This document shows positions 51,643-60,326 of a DNA stretch of 64,000 bases, piece by piece. The translations under genes were made by a program, and so were the position numbers. The stretch is from the NCBI RefSeq assembly GCF_009928525.1, contig NZ_JAABOK010000006.1, forward strand, positions 186,001 to 250,000. The letters are read 5' to 3'. Within the stretch, counting starts at the first letter, position 1. The number at the start of each line of letters is the position of its first letter. A model generated the notes under the pieces. It did no database searches, was not told the origin of the DNA, and saw only the letters and a list, made by a program, of their open reading frames with translations. The DNA is from Chitinophaga solisilvae. Its GTDB lineage: Bacteria; Bacteroidota; Bacteroidia; Chitinophagales; Chitinophagaceae.

Positions 51643-52263
51643 TCAATTCAGGTGGAATTTCAAACCGATGCTTCCCTGTATTGAATTGAAACTGGTAATC
51701 TCATTATATTTATACGGTGCATAGTTGTAGCGTACATTGGCGTTGAACATCACCGGTGAGTATGCCCCGAAAGGCACGTTGATACCCACTTCCGGGCTTA
51801 CCATAAACTGCCAGCTGTTATTCTTCTCCACGAACTGTCCCCAGTATTTTTCGTAATTCATGCTGGCTGCGCCGATGCCCAGGTTGGCATAGGGAATCAC
51901 CGGGCTGCTGGCTTTGGTGAAAGCATAGCCGATGGTAGCCTGAATAGGTATTACCTGCAAGGTGCGTGACTGCACCGCAGATACGTCGCCTTGTTTATCA
52001 GGGTATACAGCGCGCGGTACTCTTTCGTAGAAGTCCTGGTAGCCGCTGCGCAACCCTACAGACAGGTTATCGTTCAGCATATATTGTAACCCGGCAGTCC
52101 AGCCATGGAAGCTGGTTTTATTGCTGTAATCTTTCAGAGAGCCGAGCGGTTGAGCTATGGAATAATTGATATCAACGGATAATGGTGGGCGACTTTGAGC
52201 TGAAACCGCCTGTGCAGCAATACATCCCGCAAAAATCAACAGCCAGTTTTTTATCTTTTTCAT
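51643..52263 (-). CDS. Outer-membrane beta-barrel protein
   Basis: A signal peptide (MKKIKNWLLIFAGCIAAQAVSAQ) leads 180 residues with alternating hydrophobic and polar positions, Gly/Tyr/Asn-rich turns (LSVGLRSGYQDF, GYAFTKASSPVIPYANLGIGA, GINVPFGAYSPVMFNANVRYNYAPYK read in pieces) and a C-terminal GSIGLKFHLN end. This is the pattern of small OmpW/PorT-like eight-stranded barrels common in Bacteroidota. The ligand or role is unknown. Confidence 0.8.
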   Translation of the reverse strand: MKKIKNWLLIFAGCIAAQAVSAQSRPPLSVDINYSIAQPLGSLKDYSNKTSFHGWTAGLQYMLNDNLSVGLRSGYQDFYERVPRAVYPDKQGDVSAVQSRTLQVIPIQATIGYAFTKASSPVIPYANLGIGAASMNYEKYWGQFVEKNNSWQFMVSPEVGINVPFGAYSPVMFNANVRYNYAPYKYNEITSFNSIQGSIGLKFHLN

Positions 52264-52296
52264 CTTTCTATCAATTTAAAATTTTCAAAATCAACG

Positions 52297-52941
52297 TTAT
52301 TTATTCCTGGTCAGATAGGCAGACTGGTCGAAGGATGCCTGTACCATACTGTTTACATTACCGGTATCCCACACGCCGGAGCCGCGCCAGAGGGCATTCC
52401 ATACGGCGGTGAACTTGTCGCCTTTCGGATTTTTCAGATCAAATACGTCGATAGCAGTTTGTTTGTCTCTGACCTGGTATACGGTGTAGTAGGAAGGCCA
52501 GTACCAACCCCAGCCGCCGCCGGGAAATCCCCAGTAACCAGGGTCCCAGTAGCCGGCGCCGCCCCACCATCCCGGATTCCAGGAGATGTTGGTGTAGGAG
52601 TTATCAATGCGGGTAAGGTTCACTGCCAGGTCAGGCTTGGCTGATTTGCTGACGAGCGTGTAACCTCTCTGTTGCAGCTGTGTGGTTACAGCTGATATCA
52701 GCTGTTTGTCGTAGGTAGTCAGTGCTTTCTTTGCGGCATCGCTGCCACCGGCGAATACAGCTACTGAATCTACTATACTGAAGGTGTTATAGGAGGTGAA
52801 GTTAGCCTGGCTGTCGTGGTTGGTGATATAAATCCTGGATTCTTCTTCCGTCATATCTTTTAACGGGTCTTTACGACAGCTGCTGAAAGTGATTGCCATC
52901 AGAGCGGCAACCGTGCCTAGTAAATACAATGTTCTTTTCAT
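52297..52941 (-). CDS. DUF4136 family lipoprotein with Trp/Gly-rich insert
   Basis: A lipoprotein signal ends in ITFSSC (Cys22). The DUF4136 pattern follows: a SYNTFSIVDSV strand, a helix with QLISAVTTQLQQRGYTLVSKSAKPDLAVNL (in pieces) and a C-terminal VFDLKNPKGDKFTAVWNALWRG. Between residues about 124 and 155 lies a striking insert rich in Trp, Gly, Tyr and Pro (WWGGAGYWDPGYWGFPGGGW). DUF4136 proteins are envelope lipoproteins of unknown function. It is 33 bases upstream of the beta-barrel gene and probably co-transcribed. Confidence 0.82.
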   Translation of the reverse strand: MKRTLYLLGTVAALMAITFSSCRKDPLKDMTEEESRIYITNHDSQANFTSYNTFSIVDSVAVFAGGSDAAKKALTTYDKQLISAVTTQLQQRGYTLVSKSAKPDLAVNLTRIDNSYTNISWNPGWWGGAGYWDPGYWGFPGGGWGWYWPSYYTVYQVRDKQTAIDVFDLKNPKGDKFTAVWNALWRGSGVWDTGNVNSMVQASFDQSAYLTRNK

Positions 52942-53172
52942 ATCCTAGCGTATTAATTTTAAAAATGGTCACAGCGAAAAGAAAAGGTTAACAGCGGAAT
53001 GCGTGTCATGAAAATCTGCCGGCTGGCACGCGGCTGCAGGAAAAAAAGTTTCCGTTTTCTTTACTGTTTAACGCTTTAGATAGCAAGATGTTACCGGAGG
53101 TTTAGCATAGATATGTTAAGGTATTCATAAAATGAACACCCGGCTAACAAAGACAATAAATAACAGAGATGA

Positions 53173-53802
53173 TTAACTTAATATATTTTTCTTTGCTAAT
53201 TCATCTTTTAACTGGTCGGGGTGCAGGTAATGAATACTGCTGATACCGCATTCTTCTGCTGCCTTCACATTGCGCAGGTTATCATCAACAAAAACCGCTG
53301 TATCCGGATTTACCTGGTAGCGATCCAGCAGCAGCTGGTAAAAGGAATGATAAGGCTTGCGTTGTTTTTCACGGCCGGATACCACGAGGCCGTCAAACCA
53401 TTGAAGAAAGGGGAATTCTACCAGCGCCAGCGGAAATGTTTCGTTGGACCAGTTGGTGAGAGCATATAGTTTATACCGGCCGCTGTTTTTCAGTGTCCGG
53501 AGTATTTCTACAGAAGCGCTGATTTCTCCGGCCAGCATTTCTTTCCAGCGGCCATAGAAGGCGCGGATAGCGGCTTCATATTCCGGATGTTGGGTAATCA
53601 GCAGTTCTGTGCCTTCCTGAAGGCTTCTGCCGGCATCCTGTTCTTCATTCCAGTCTGCCGTACAAACATGTTGCAGAAAGTGTGCAGCTTCTGCTTCGGT
53701 AGCAAAGAATTTATTATACAGATAGCGTGGGTTCCAATCAATCAGCACGGCGCCCAGGTCAAAAATAATAGTATCGTACACTTGATGATGCTGGTTTTTC
53801 AT
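53173..53802 (-). CDS. HAD superfamily hydrolase (YihX-like)
   Basis: A cytoplasmic HAD-IA phosphatase. Motif I is IIFDLGAVLIDWNPRYLY, where the second Asp of DxD is Gly as in the YihX/epoxide-hydrolase N-terminal branch; motif II is YALTNWSNE, the lysine is in REKQRKPYHSFY, and motif IV is AVFVDDNLRNV. The length is 209 from the ATG at 53802. The in-frame TTG at 53826 is less likely. The substrate is probably a sugar phosphate by analogy. The 230-base gap before it (toward the DUF4136 gene) holds no gene I can see. Confidence 0.87.
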   Translation of the reverse strand: MKNQHHQVYDTIIFDLGAVLIDWNPRYLYNKFFATEAEAAHFLQHVCTADWNEEQDAGRSLQEGTELLITQHPEYEAAIRAFYGRWKEMLAGEISASVEILRTLKNSGRYKLYALTNWSNETFPLALVEFPFLQWFDGLVVSGREKQRKPYHSFYQLLLDRYQVNPDTAVFVDDNLRNVKAAEECGISSIHYLHPDQLKDELAKKNILS

Positions 53803-53883
53803 AGGTTTTAAAAAATAATAAGACAACTTGATGTTTGTCAGGTTTAATGGAACATTCAGTTTATTTAATCGGTATCGTTGGTA

Positions 53884-55176
53884 TTATTCAAGTATTTCAT
53901 CGGCGGCATCTTCCAGCAGCTTCAGGTCAACGGAGTCGCTGCCGGCAATGCCTTCGATGGAGCCTTTGATATGAGCGGCGTTGAGCAATACTTTTTCCAG
54001 TTGTTTTTCGCGTGCCTTCCATAATTTTTCCATGGCATCGCGTTCCCGCTGAATGGATATTTTCATGGCCATGAAACCTTCGCGGATGGCTTTCCATTGT
54101 TCGGCAAACTCGCTGCTGGTAAGGTATGCATAGAGCATATGCATTTTGTCTCCTTTGTTTTCCTGCGTGCGGACGCTGCCGGCTATTTTGATGATGCCGT
54201 CGCGTAATACGTGTGCGAGTGCCTTCACCTCTGCGAAGGTACAGATCCAGATGCCTTCCTTTTCTCCGAAGCGCTCCATATCTTTTGGCATGGTCTGGGT
54301 AACGAGGATGGCTACATCCACGCCCTGGCTGCGCATATCGGCTTTTAGTTTTTCCACCCAGTCGCGCACAAATTCCTTGGTACGTTTGCTTTCATAGATG
54401 ATGCGGCCGCATTCCTGGCCTACGGAATTACGGATCAGCTGAATACAGTCTGCCCCGCGGATGCCTTTACCCACGGGAGTTACCTCGTCAAACGGGAAGG
54501 TGCTGCGGAGCATTTCTTCCAGTACCAGTTCCTGTATTTCGCCATGTAGCTGGGAAGAGCCTTGTTCGGCGCGGCGTTTCATTTCTTCTGCGAGGCGGCG
54601 CTGGTCTTCCAGCTGTTTTTCCAGTTCGCGGAGGCGCATCTGGTGCTCGGTTTCCTTGAGGCTGTTACGCTCTGCCTCTTCTTTTCTGATCTTTTCGGAC
54701 AGTTCTGAGCGGGCTTCCAGCAGTTTTTTCTGCAGGTCTATTTCCAGTTCCTGTTCTTTATTTTTAAGATCCTGTTCCTTGCGCAGAAATTCCAGTTCCT
54801 GCAGACGGGCTTCTTTCAGCTTGGTTTCCTGTTCTTCGTTGGCTTCGCGGAGCAGGGCCAGCTGGTTGTCGAAATCAGCGGAAATGGTTTTACGGAGGTC
54901 TTCAGACAGGGTATCGTGCAGCGTTTTTTTCTCTGCCTGTACGCGGCGCGCGATTTCTTCTTCCTGCTGCTGCCGGAGCATATCTATCTGCTGGCGTTCC
55001 TGAACCATTTTATTTTTTTCTGAAAGCAGGGTGTTTTTTTCAGCCTGTAATGCATCCAGGCGCCTGCGCCATTCAGATTCCATTTTACCCCGCATTTCTT
55101 TTTCTATATCTGCAGCAAAAGCATCTTCCATGACAAATTGATGCTTACAACTCGGACAGGTGATTGATGTTCCCAT
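53884..55176 (-). CDS. DUF2130 coiled-coil protein with nuclease-like core
   Basis: The 430-residue protein begins with a two-Cys knuckle (ITCPSCKHQF, residues 5-14), followed by a long charged coiled coil (about 20-205, rich in Glu, Arg, Lys, Leu and Gln) and the DUF2130 domain (about 210-400). In the domain, Glu220, Asp243 (GIRGADCIQL) and the triad Glu262-Ser-Lys264 (IIYESKRTKEF) fit the E..D..ExK layout of PD-(D/E)XK nucleases. Function is unknown. The nuclease-like reading is my inference from motif spacing. It is a single gene with terminators on both sides. Confidence 0.85.
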   Translation of the reverse strand: MGTSITCPSCKHQFVMEDAFAADIEKEMRGKMESEWRRRLDALQAEKNTLLSEKNKMVQERQQIDMLRQQQEEEIARRVQAEKKTLHDTLSEDLRKTISADFDNQLALLREANEEQETKLKEARLQELEFLRKEQDLKNKEQELEIDLQKKLLEARSELSEKIRKEEAERNSLKETEHQMRLRELEKQLEDQRRLAEEMKRRAEQGSSQLHGEIQELVLEEMLRSTFPFDEVTPVGKGIRGADCIQLIRNSVGQECGRIIYESKRTKEFVRDWVEKLKADMRSQGVDVAILVTQTMPKDMERFGEKEGIWICTFAEVKALAHVLRDGIIKIAGSVRTQENKGDKMHMLYAYLTSSEFAEQWKAIREGFMAMKISIQRERDAMEKLWKAREKQLEKVLLNAAHIKGSIEGIAGSDSVDLKLLEDAADEILE

Positions 55177-55217
55177 AATCTTCTTTCAAAAAATTAAGTA
55201 AAGATAGGGAATAAAAA

Positions 55218-55239
55218 AAGGAAGGTATAAGCCTTCCTT
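55218..55239 (-). terminator. Terminator hairpin upstream of the DUF2130 gene
   Basis: AAGGAAGG (55218-55225) pairs with CCTTCCTT (55232-55239); on the minus strand it is followed by a run of T. No minus-strand gene ends just before it, since the next one upstream already has its own terminator at 55391-55425. Confidence 0.65.
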
Positions 55240-55390
55240 CCAGTCAACATAACGGCACAAACAATAGTAAAATAAGGTTTCCGTAATAAGAAAGTCTGAA
55301 TCCTGCGGGGTTACTGCTAAATTCCCCTTTTATTATTAGCTGTCTGTTAAGCGGGTATTACGAAATTGTTAAAACGGGAAAGAATAAAAA
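55240..55390 (-). ncRNA. Candidate small RNA between two tandem terminators
   Basis: About 150 bases without an open frame lie between two same-strand terminators. A second terminator with nothing obvious to end suggests a short independent transcript. A GGGG..CCCC mini-stem (about 55312-55336) and an imperfect AATTTCG-type -7 box (near 55357-55366) can be seen. It does not match any RNA family that I can name by eye, so this is a weak proposal. Confidence 0.22.
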
Positions 55391-55425
55391 AAAGCAAGAC
55401 CCGCGGTTGTGGCGGGTCTTGCTTT
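55391..55425 (-). terminator. Terminator after the secreted unknown at 55443
   Basis: AAAGCAAGACCCGC pairs perfectly with GCGGGTCTTGCTTT around a 7-base loop, with a T-run on the minus strand. Confidence 0.85.
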
Positions 55426-55442
55426 AATGCTGCAGACAGCGG

Positions 55443-55925
55443 TTATTTTATCATTTTCTTTTTCCCGGCCTCATTCGTCATGGAGGCATTATCGGCGGCG
55501 GACAATTCGGCCGGTGGCAGAATTTCGCCGTCATGGATAGCGTTGTCTATTTCTACCCAATAGTTAACAATTCTGCCTACATCTACCTTGGCAATAATGG
55601 TGTATCCTGTTTTCTTTTTGCCGAAAGCCTTCAGGGCTCTGATCCTGACAGACTTTCCGGCCATGCTGCTGGGAGCATGTTCGTTTTTTGTTGACCGCTG
55701 GTAGATGAAAGCAAACGATTTGTCGGGCATGGTACCGCGTCCTAATCTGAGCTTGTCGCCCTCACGGATGGTCCAGCCGGAAGGTGTGGTGTAGCCTTTC
55801 GAGAGCTGGGATTCAGCCTTTGCACGGCTTGTTCCTGATGGGATGACAGAAGGTGATTGCTGGCAGAAGGAGATGGCGGGAAACATCAGGCTGGCGCTGA
55901 TGAGAAGGGAGGATAAGCGGTTCAT
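55443..55925 (-). CDS. Secreted protein of unknown function
   Basis: A signal peptide (MNRLSSLLISASLMFPAISFCQQ) leads a 140-residue basic protein with no recognised domain. It contains TTPSGWTIREGDKLRLGRGTMP, a strand-rich middle part (FAFIYQRS..VRIRALKAFGKKKTGYTIIAKVDVG) that could be a small beta-barrel, and a Lys-rich end. Similar small exported proteins are common in this group, often as singletons. It has a strong terminator. The upstream gap to the serine hydrolase gene is 184 bases and has no other gene. Confidence 0.7.
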   Translation of the reverse strand: MNRLSSLLISASLMFPAISFCQQSPSVIPSGTSRAKAESQLSKGYTTPSGWTIREGDKLRLGRGTMPDKSFAFIYQRSTKNEHAPSSMAGKSVRIRALKAFGKKKTGYTIIAKVDVGRIVNYWVEIDNAIHDGEILPPAELSAADNASMTNEAGKKKMIK

Positions 55926-56109
55926 AAATGGAAGTTTTATAACAACTTTCTATGAAATAATAATGCCACATTTTAACAGTAGTAAAAGAAAAAAGGAACA
56001 TGGAAAGTTGCATCCGATTGAAGGAAAAAATACGGTGTTTATAACAGGGATTTGCTGTTTACCGGCACTGAAAAAATGAGAATTGTTTACTTTCAGTTAA
56101 AATATTGAT

Positions 56110-57387
56110 ATGGCCCGATACCATTCCTCTTACCCCTGTTTGAAAGTAATACAGACTGTTATAACGATGCTGCTGTTGCCGGCCGGCGTATTTGCCCAGG
56201 CGCTTCAGGATTCACTTACTATTAAACTGGAAGAACAGTTTCAGCATTCCGCCTTCCCCGGATTTGTGACTGCTATTGTGAATGCTGATACCATCCTGTA
56301 CGAGCGGGCCTTTGGCTATGCAGATATTGAGAATAAAAAACCATATACGCTGCAAACGTTGCAGCCGGTTGCTTCTGTCAGCAAGCTGCTGATAGGCATG
56401 GCAGTCATGAAGGCAACTGATCAGCAGTTACTGACACCGGGTACGGAGATTAACAGCATCCTGCCGTTTACGGTAACCCATCCGGGGCAGCCGCAGGTGC
56501 CGGTAACCGTGCTGCATCTGGCAACGCATACTTCCGGTATCAGGGATAATCCTGACATGTACAGAAAGACCTATTTTTTCTATCCGCCGGAGCCTGCGGG
56601 GAATCCGGTATACCAATACATGAAAGCCAAGGGTTATGGCGCCGCCCTTCCTCCTGCAGATACAACGCTGGCAGGCTTTCTCAGAGATTATCTGAGTCCG
56701 CGGGGAGCTTTCTATCACAGGAGCAACTTTGGGAAATATGCACCCGGCAAGGCGTACAGTTATTCCAATATAGGAGCGGACCTGGCGGCGTTACTGGTAG
56801 AATACAAGGCAGGCGAGAGTTTTGCCGCCTATACGAAGAAAAATATATTCCTGCCGCTGGGGATGAAGCATACTTCGTGGACGCGTGATCTTGCGGACAT
56901 TGCTTTATATGCAGCTTTGTATACAGGCAGCCGGCAAAGGTATCCGGCGTATGGGTCCGTATGTTATCCGGATGGCGGCCTTATTACATCCGGGCATGAG
57001 CTGGCCTTGCTGCTGAAGGAGAATATCTCCGGATACTTCGGGAAGTCAGCGGTTTTATCTCCTGCTGCCTGTGCAACTTTAATGCAGCCTGTATTTTCAG
57101 CTGATAATACACCGCGGGACACAGACCCTGCCAACCCTAATTCGGGAATATTCTATGCCATCAAAAAGTCCGGCATTATCGGGCATACCGGTGGCGATGG
57201 GGGAGTCTCTTCCTTTTTCTATTTTAATCCGGCGAAGAAGTTTGGTATGTTGTTGCTGACCAATACGGAGATAGAAGGGGCAGATGGTATTAATAAACAG
57301 GTGCTCGAAGATTTTGAGAAGGTATGGCGGGTGCTGGGGCAGTATGGAGAGCAGTTGCAGCGCGGCTATCAGGGAGAGCGCCGGTAG
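56110..57387 (+). CDS. Secreted serine hydrolase, class C beta-lactamase fold
   Basis: A signal peptide (to about residue 30, ending VFAQ) is followed by a penicillin-binding-protein-like transpeptidase fold. The nucleophile is Ser89 in the SxxK motif (SVSK, residues 89-92), the YxN motif is AYSYSNIG (about 214-221) and the third motif is HTGG near residue 360. Such proteins range from D-aminopeptidases and esterases to beta-lactamase relatives, so substrate and resistance role cannot be inferred. The length is 425. Probably periplasmic. Confidence 0.88.
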   Translation: MARYHSSYPCLKVIQTVITMLLLPAGVFAQALQDSLTIKLEEQFQHSAFPGFVTAIVNADTILYERAFGYADIENKKPYTLQTLQPVASVSKLLIGMAVMKATDQQLLTPGTEINSILPFTVTHPGQPQVPVTVLHLATHTSGIRDNPDMYRKTYFFYPPEPAGNPVYQYMKAKGYGAALPPADTTLAGFLRDYLSPRGAFYHRSNFGKYAPGKAYSYSNIGADLAALLVEYKAGESFAAYTKKNIFLPLGMKHTSWTRDLADIALYAALYTGSRQRYPAYGSVCYPDGGLITSGHELALLLKENISGYFGKSAVLSPAACATLMQPVFSADNTPRDTDPANPNSGIFYAIKKSGIIGHTGGDGGVSSFFYFNPAKKFGMLLLTNTEIEGADGINKQVLEDFEKVWRVLGQYGEQLQRGYQGERR

Positions 57388-57406
57388 CAGGGGATGCTGA
57401 AAAAAA

Positions 57407-57442
57407 AACGAGACAAGTGAGGAAAGCCTCATTTGTCTCGTT
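57407..57442 (-). terminator. Terminator of the tRNA-Leu gene
   Basis: AACGAGACAA and TGAGG pair with CCTCA and TTGTCTCGTT around AAAG; an A-run at 57400-57408 becomes a T-run on the minus strand. It begins at the CCA end of the tRNA. Confidence 0.8.
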
Positions 57443-57528
57443 GGTGCGAAGGAGGAGATTCGAACTCCCAAGCCCTTTCAGGCACTACCACCTCAAAGTA
57501 GCGCGTCTACCAATTTCGCCACCTTCGC
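57442..57528 (-). tRNA. tRNA-Leu (anticodon GAG)
   Basis: An 87-base class II tRNA with encoded CCA. The acceptor arm GCGAAGG pairs with CCTTCGC; the D-loop has GGTAGACGC; the anticodon arm CTACT-TTGAGGT-GGTAG gives anticodon GAG; a long variable arm (TGCCTGAAAGGGCTT) and the T-arm GGAGTTCGAATCTCC follow. The long variable arm fits leucine. Confidence 0.95.
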
Positions 57529-57629
57529 ATCTGGTAGATTGGGGTGCAAAAATAACGGCTTTTTCAAAATAAGCAAATTTATTTATGCTTTTTCTCAGAA
57601 ATATGTTTGAAAATATTTTTCAGAATCGG

Positions 57630-58778
57630 CTACTTCCTAAGCAGGATGCGGAAAGTAGTGCCTTTACCTACTTCGGAATTTTTTACATAAAGTCTTCCTT
57701 TATGGTATTCCCCGATGATTCTTTTGGCGAGTGAGAGCCCAAGTCCCCATCCTCTTTTCTTGGTACTGAAGCCGGGTTTGAAGACTTTTTCAAAATTCAT
57801 TTTTGGGATTCCCTTGCCGGTATCGGCTACATCGATGGTGATGAAGGTGGGGTGATTTTCTATGGTGATATCTATTTTTCCGGTACCTTCCATGGCGTCG
57901 AGTGCGTTCTTCAGCAGGTTTTCCACAACCCAGTCAAACAGTGGCGGGGAGATCATTGCAGCCAGTTCCGTTTCCTGTGTATGGATATTGAACTGTACTT
58001 TCTGCGGCGCTCTTTTCCGGATGTAGTTGGTCATATTTTCTATCTGCTGCACGACGTCCTTTTCTTCCAGTTTGGGTACGCTGCCTATTTTGGAGAAGCG
58101 GTCAGTAATAAGTTTGAGGCGGTCCACATCTTTGGCCAGTTCATTTACCATCATGGAGTTGGCTTCATTTTCCCGGAGTATTTCCAGCCATGCTTCCATA
58201 GAGGAGAGGGGAGTGCCCAGCTGGTGGGCGGTTTCCTTGGCAAGGCCTACCCATACCTGGTTTTGGGTGGCGCGGTTGGTACTGGAGAGTGCAAAAAGTA
58301 CAATACCGATGAACAGGGTAACCACCAGCAGCTGTATATACGGATAATAGCGGACCTGTTTCAGGATGAGGGAGTCGCCGTAATAGATGTAGTTATATAA
58401 TTTCTGGCGGGCATCCACTTCCATGATAAAGGGGGGATGTTGTTTTTTAAAGGCCAGGAGCTGTTCCTGCAGGTAGGTAGGATTTTGTGCGATACGTGCT
58501 GAATCCAGGTTGCGGCTATCGAGTATGCGTCCTTGTTCGTCTGTCAGGATCAGCGGTATAGTGGTATTGGTGGTAACAATTTCGATGGCCAGGTTGAGGT
58601 TGGCGCCGGTGCTGTCCTGCAGTACTTCCCGGTTCGCTGCTACCCAGGTGGCTACCTTCTTCCGTTCTTCTTCCTGTATTTTTCTCGACAGGTTGCTGAC
58701 AAACCATATGGTGGTCACAATAATGACCATTGCTATGGAGGTCAGTACGAACTTCCACCCGATATACTGTTTAAACAT
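57630..58778 (-). CDS. Membrane sensor histidine kinase (orphan)
   Basis: Two membrane helices (about residues 10-30 and 147-165) frame a periplasmic sensor region of about 115 residues. The cytoplasmic part has the phospho-acceptor His185 (KETAHQLGTPLSSMEAW), the N-box ENLLKNALDAM (about 290-300), DTGKGIP and GWGLGLSLAKRI. There is no HAMP or PAS domain in between. No response regulator is adjacent, so partner and signal are unknown. The H-box form AHQLGTPLSS is common in Bacteroidota kinases. The length is 382. Confidence 0.92.
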   Translation of the reverse strand: MFKQYIGWKFVLTSIAMVIIVTTIWFVSNLSRKIQEEERKKVATWVAANREVLQDSTGANLNLAIEIVTTNTTIPLILTDEQGRILDSRNLDSARIAQNPTYLQEQLLAFKKQHPPFIMEVDARQKLYNYIYYGDSLILKQVRYYPYIQLLVVTLFIGIVLFALSSTNRATQNQVWVGLAKETAHQLGTPLSSMEAWLEILRENEANSMMVNELAKDVDRLKLITDRFSKIGSVPKLEEKDVVQQIENMTNYIRKRAPQKVQFNIHTQETELAAMISPPLFDWVVENLLKNALDAMEGTGKIDITIENHPTFITIDVADTGKGIPKMNFEKVFKPGFSTKKRGWGLGLSLAKRIIGEYHKGRLYVKNSEVGKGTTFRILLRK

Positions 58779-58897
58779 ACTTCTAATTTAAGCCTAATTC
58801 CGCTTTGATGTTTCTGTATTTGGAAGCAAATATTAAAATCCTTTGTCGCATATTTGCATCTCCTAAAATTATTGTTCACGCATAAACGTAATATCAG

Positions 58898-59917
58898 TTG
58901 CCCATATTGCCATCAGTAGCAGTTGTTATTTTAAATTGGAATGGAAAGGCTTTCCTGGAGAAGTTCCTGCCGTCTGTCTGCGCTTCCACGTATGGCAATC
59001 TGCAGCTGGTATTGGCGGACAATGCCTCTACGGATGACAGTGTTGCGTTTGTGCGGGCTAACTATCCGGCTGTCAGTATTATTCAGAATCCGCGCAATGA
59101 TGGTTTTGCGGGAGGGTATAATGACGCGCTGCAGCATGTAAAGGCAGACATTTACGTATTGCTGAATCAGGATGTGGCCGTAGAGCCGGGATGGATAGAG
59201 CCGGTAGTAGCCCTGATGCAGTCTGATCCGCGTATTGCTGCCTGTCAGCCTAAAATGCGGGCCTACCATCAGCCGGACGAATTCGAGTATGCCGGCGCTG
59301 CCGGCGGCTGGATGGATGTGCTGGGATATACGTTCTGCCGTGGCCGTATTCTCTACACTACCGAAAAGGATAATGGTCAGTATGACGATGTCCAGGATAT
59401 TTTCTGGGCTACCGGGGCCGCTTTGTTTATCAGGTCGGCCTGTTTCCACGAGGTCGGCGGTTTTGACCGTGATTTCTTTGCGCATATGGAAGAAGTAGAC
59501 CTTTGCTGGCGGCTGCAGCGGGCAGGATACCGCATCTGCTACTGCCCGGATTCAAAGGTATTCCATGTGGGCGGGGGCAGTCTGCCGCAAGGCAATCCGC
59601 GCAAGCTGTACCTGAATTTCCGGAACAACCTGATGATGCTCTGGAAGAACCTGCACAGTGAAGACCGCTGGATCGTACTTTCACAGCGTTTCTTCCTGGA
59701 TATACTGGCAGGCGTGAAGAGCCTGGTGGCCGGTAAACCCAGGGATATGACCGCCATTTACCGCGCTTACCGCGACTACTGCCGCTGGCGCAAACGATAC
59801 GTAAAAAAGGACCAGCTGCCCGAAATGAAACTGATGAAGATGAGAGGAGTATTTCATGGTATTATGATATGGCGGTATTACTTTTTAAGAAGGAAGAAAT
59901 TCTCGGAACTCATTTGA
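58898..59917 (+). CDS. Glycosyltransferase family 2 (rhamnosyltransferase-like)
   Basis: A GT-A enzyme with VAVVILNWNGKAFLEKFLPS at the start, ADNASTDDSVAFV (about residues 40-52), the metal site YVLLNQDVAVEPGW (about 84-97) and the acceptor-side segment DIFWATGAALFIRSACFHEVGGFD followed by FFAHMEEVDLCWR (catalytic Glu-Asp). A C-terminal region with amphipathic helices would associate with the membrane. Similar enzymes build rhamnose-containing surface polysaccharides. The start is a TTG (58898 or 58907); no in-frame ATG is near, and a CATATTTG box lies about 40 bases upstream. The stop codon lies in repeat B4. Confidence 0.88.
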   Translation: MPILPSVAVVILNWNGKAFLEKFLPSVCASTYGNLQLVLADNASTDDSVAFVRANYPAVSIIQNPRNDGFAGGYNDALQHVKADIYVLLNQDVAVEPGWIEPVVALMQSDPRIAACQPKMRAYHQPDEFEYAGAAGGWMDVLGYTFCRGRILYTTEKDNGQYDDVQDIFWATGAALFIRSACFHEVGGFDRDFFAHMEEVDLCWRLQRAGYRICYCPDSKVFHVGGGSLPQGNPRKLYLNFRNNLMMLWKNLHSEDRWIVLSQRFFLDILAGVKSLVAGKPRDMTAIYRAYRDYCRWRKRYVKKDQLPEMKLMKMRGVFHGIMIWRYYFLRRKKFSELI

Positions 59918-60040
59918 GATTTGGTTATTTTATTATTTTATTATTTGAGATTTGCATCTTATACAGGCTTGCTTTGAAATATCAAAAAATACCAGGATGG
60001 GAAACAAATCTCAAATAATAAAATAACCAAATCTCAAATG
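59911..60040. repeat. Family B long inverted repeat B4
   Basis: Arms 59911-59956 and about 60005-60040 consist of CATTTGAGATTTGG, TTATTTTATT and ATTTGAGATTTG words and pair fully except for one extra TATTATTT octamer in the left arm. The loop of about 48 bases has no strong stem. The glycosyltransferase stop (TGA, 59915-59917) is part of the left arm. Confidence 0.78.
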
Positions 60041-60073
60041 ACATTTTAATTTCTAAATCCGTAAATAATTTAT

Positions 60074-60081
60074 TAGGTTTG
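60074..60081 (+). promoter_or_regulatory. -7 promoter box (TAGGTTTG) of the small membrane gene
   Basis: An exact TAnnTTTG, 19 bases before the ATG at 60101. It supports this short frame as a real gene. Confidence 0.6.
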
Positions 60082-60100
60082 CAGCGGAAATAATCTGAAT

Positions 60101-60301
60101 ATGGAACACAATACAGTAGAAAATAAGAATGACATCACCCGTGACAGGGTTTCCCGCTCCCGCTTTATGTTTTACGTGCAACTGTTTTGTATCGTAGCTT
60201 TCATGCTGGGTGGTTGCTATAACCTCTACAAACACAGATATGCAGGTAAGCCTGAGGTAGCTGTACCAGAGAGCACACTGTATAATCCGAAATATAAATA
60301 A
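60101..60301 (+). CDS. Small single-span membrane protein of unknown function
   Basis: A 66-residue protein with a charged N-terminus (about residues 1-22), one membrane helix (about 24-41, FYVQLFCIVAFMLGGCY) and a short basic and polar tail (NLYKHRYAGKPEVAVPE). I do not recognise a family. A good promoter box precedes it and a strong terminator follows, so it is a compact single-gene transcript despite its size. It lies directly upstream of the PepSY protein gene, but the terminator argues against co-transcription. Confidence 0.7.
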   Translation: MEHNTVENKNDITRDRVSRSRFMFYVQLFCIVAFMLGGCYNLYKHRYAGKPEVAVPESTLYNPKYK

Positions 60302-60326
60302 GCTAACAGCTTCAACATAATTATCC

